DNA from: Hippophae tibetana
Lineage: Eukaryota > Streptophyta > Magnoliopsida > Rosales > Elaeagnaceae
NCBI GenBank assembly: GCA_037013495.1
Contig: CM072811.1
Location: forward strand, 20,259,659-20,323,658
DNA: 64,000 nucleotides
Direction: 5' to 3'
Shown here: positions 63,190 through 64,000 of the stretch, in pieces
Layout of the letters: every line of letters starts with the position of its first letter
Position numbering within the stretch: the stretch's first letter is position 1
Made by a program: the position numbers and the translations under genes
Notes under the pieces: model-generated
Told to the model about the DNA's origin: nothing
Database searches by the model: none
Seen by the model: only the letters and a program-made list of their open reading frames with translations

Positions 63190-64000
63190 CCCTCAAGTTG
63201 ATTATGGTAATGACTCAGGTCCATAATACTCATGAAAGTCTTGGATATTGAATGTTTTGAAAATTACATAAGTATTAGGAAGATCAATCACATAGGTATT
63301 ATTATTAATCATTTGAAGGATTTGAAATGATCCAATATTATTTTGTGTTAGTTTGTTATACTCTTCAACTAGAATTTATTCTTTGTACAAGTGAATCATC
63401 ATGAGATTACCTTCATCAAATGACTTAAATCATCTATGCTTGTCAGCATCAAGTTTTTACTTTGCGACAAACTCTTTCAATTTCCTCTTTACATCATTAT
63501 GAATATTGGTTACTTTATCTATCATATGATTAATAATGAGGTTTATACTTGGAATTTTAGGTAAATGAACCAAATATAAAATATGCGATGGAGGTCTTAT
63601 TTATACAACCTCAAAGGAGATTTTTTGTTTGATCAGTTTTGTACATTCTTGTATGCAATTTTTGCTTGAGGTATCAAATTATCCCATGGATTGGATTTCC
63701 TTGAACCAAAAATTAAAGAATGTTGTCCGGTGATTGGTTGGTGACCTTAGTTTAACCATCTATTTGTGGATAGATTTTGCTACTATAATGTAGTGATGTA
63801 TCAAGTCTCTTTCATAAATTTTTTTGAAATGACTAAGAAATTGTTATCAAGATCATATAAAACATTTTAAGGCAAATAATGAAAGCGAACAACTTCTCAA
63901 AAGAACAATGGATAGCATCTAATTTCTTCTTGCAAGGAATAGAATGAACCATTTTGGAATAGCGATCAACCATAATAAAAATAGAATCTGAAACTCTTTG
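63190..64000 (-). pseudogene. Ty3/gypsy integrase relic at right edge
   Basis: On the minus strand: [20 protein letters not shown] at the window edge (integrase core), then decayed core. The C-terminus has HHEVYNKL-like sequence, NNIGSFQILQMINNNTYVID (about 63340), FNIQDFHEYYGPESLP and a purine tract CTTGAGGGAGAG near 63195. The layout resembles the gypsy relic at 25750-26710. It lies inside or beside the reductase-like gene and runs off the window. Confidence 0.8.

Overview
The window looks like nuclear DNA of a flowering plant, probably a eudicot; I cannot name the species. It is very AT-rich and crowded with plant transposable elements: Ty1/copia, Ty3/gypsy, L1-type LINE, CACTA (En/Spm) and a non-coding long-repeat family. 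Only one host gene is convincing. It is the start of a dihydroflavonol-reductase-like short-chain dehydrogenase gene at the far right.

Layout. 1-794: unassigned DNA with a four-copy 36-bp tandem repeat and a GC-richer stretch. 795-2643: solo long terminal repeat of a non-coding family (called family E here) with a perfect 5-bp target duplication. It sits in the leader of a Ty1/copia element (copia-1, about 2649-7453) that has gag, protease, integrase, reverse transcriptase and RNase H but is broken by frameshifts and stops. 8866-11131: a second, inverted E copy plus a 435-bp internal piece. 11807-20678: a complete-length CACTA transposon (TIR CACTACTACA, TSD ATA) carrying a degraded tnp2 transposase gene and a degraded second gene with a Ulp1-like protease C-terminus, both on the minus strand. 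It lies in one unit of an older ~790-bp tandem duplication; the second unit (21208-21990) still shows the empty site.

22850-38720 is a graveyard of relics: LINE, CACTA tnp2, gypsy integrase with a 3' LTR, long-LTR copia gag (two places), gypsy protease, and copia integrase/RT. 40657-41169 holds a hairpin repeat. 41312-45435 is a head-to-head pair of E repeats around a 460-bp spacer, so a ~1.83-kb inverted repeat with convergent promoters. 46550-52228 is a full copia element (copia-2) with paired 236-bp LTRs, PBS, PPT and TSD GTCGA, inserted into a LINE reverse-transcriptase relic. 54550-54900 has degenerate telomere-like (TTTAGGG) DNA. 57060-59500 is another copia relic. 61159-61577 holds exons 1 and 2 of the reductase-like gene. 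The window ends in its second intron or in a break, with a gypsy integrase relic at 63190-64000.

Nothing here works as an operon or pathway. The logic is layered insertion: tandem duplication before CACTA, LINE before copia-2, copia-1 before the E solo LTR, and tnp2 relic before gypsy. Reading frames are decayed almost everywhere, partly by C-to-T changes at sites that plants methylate. The most unusual structures are the E-family inverted pair and two near-perfect hairpins of about 320-330 bp.
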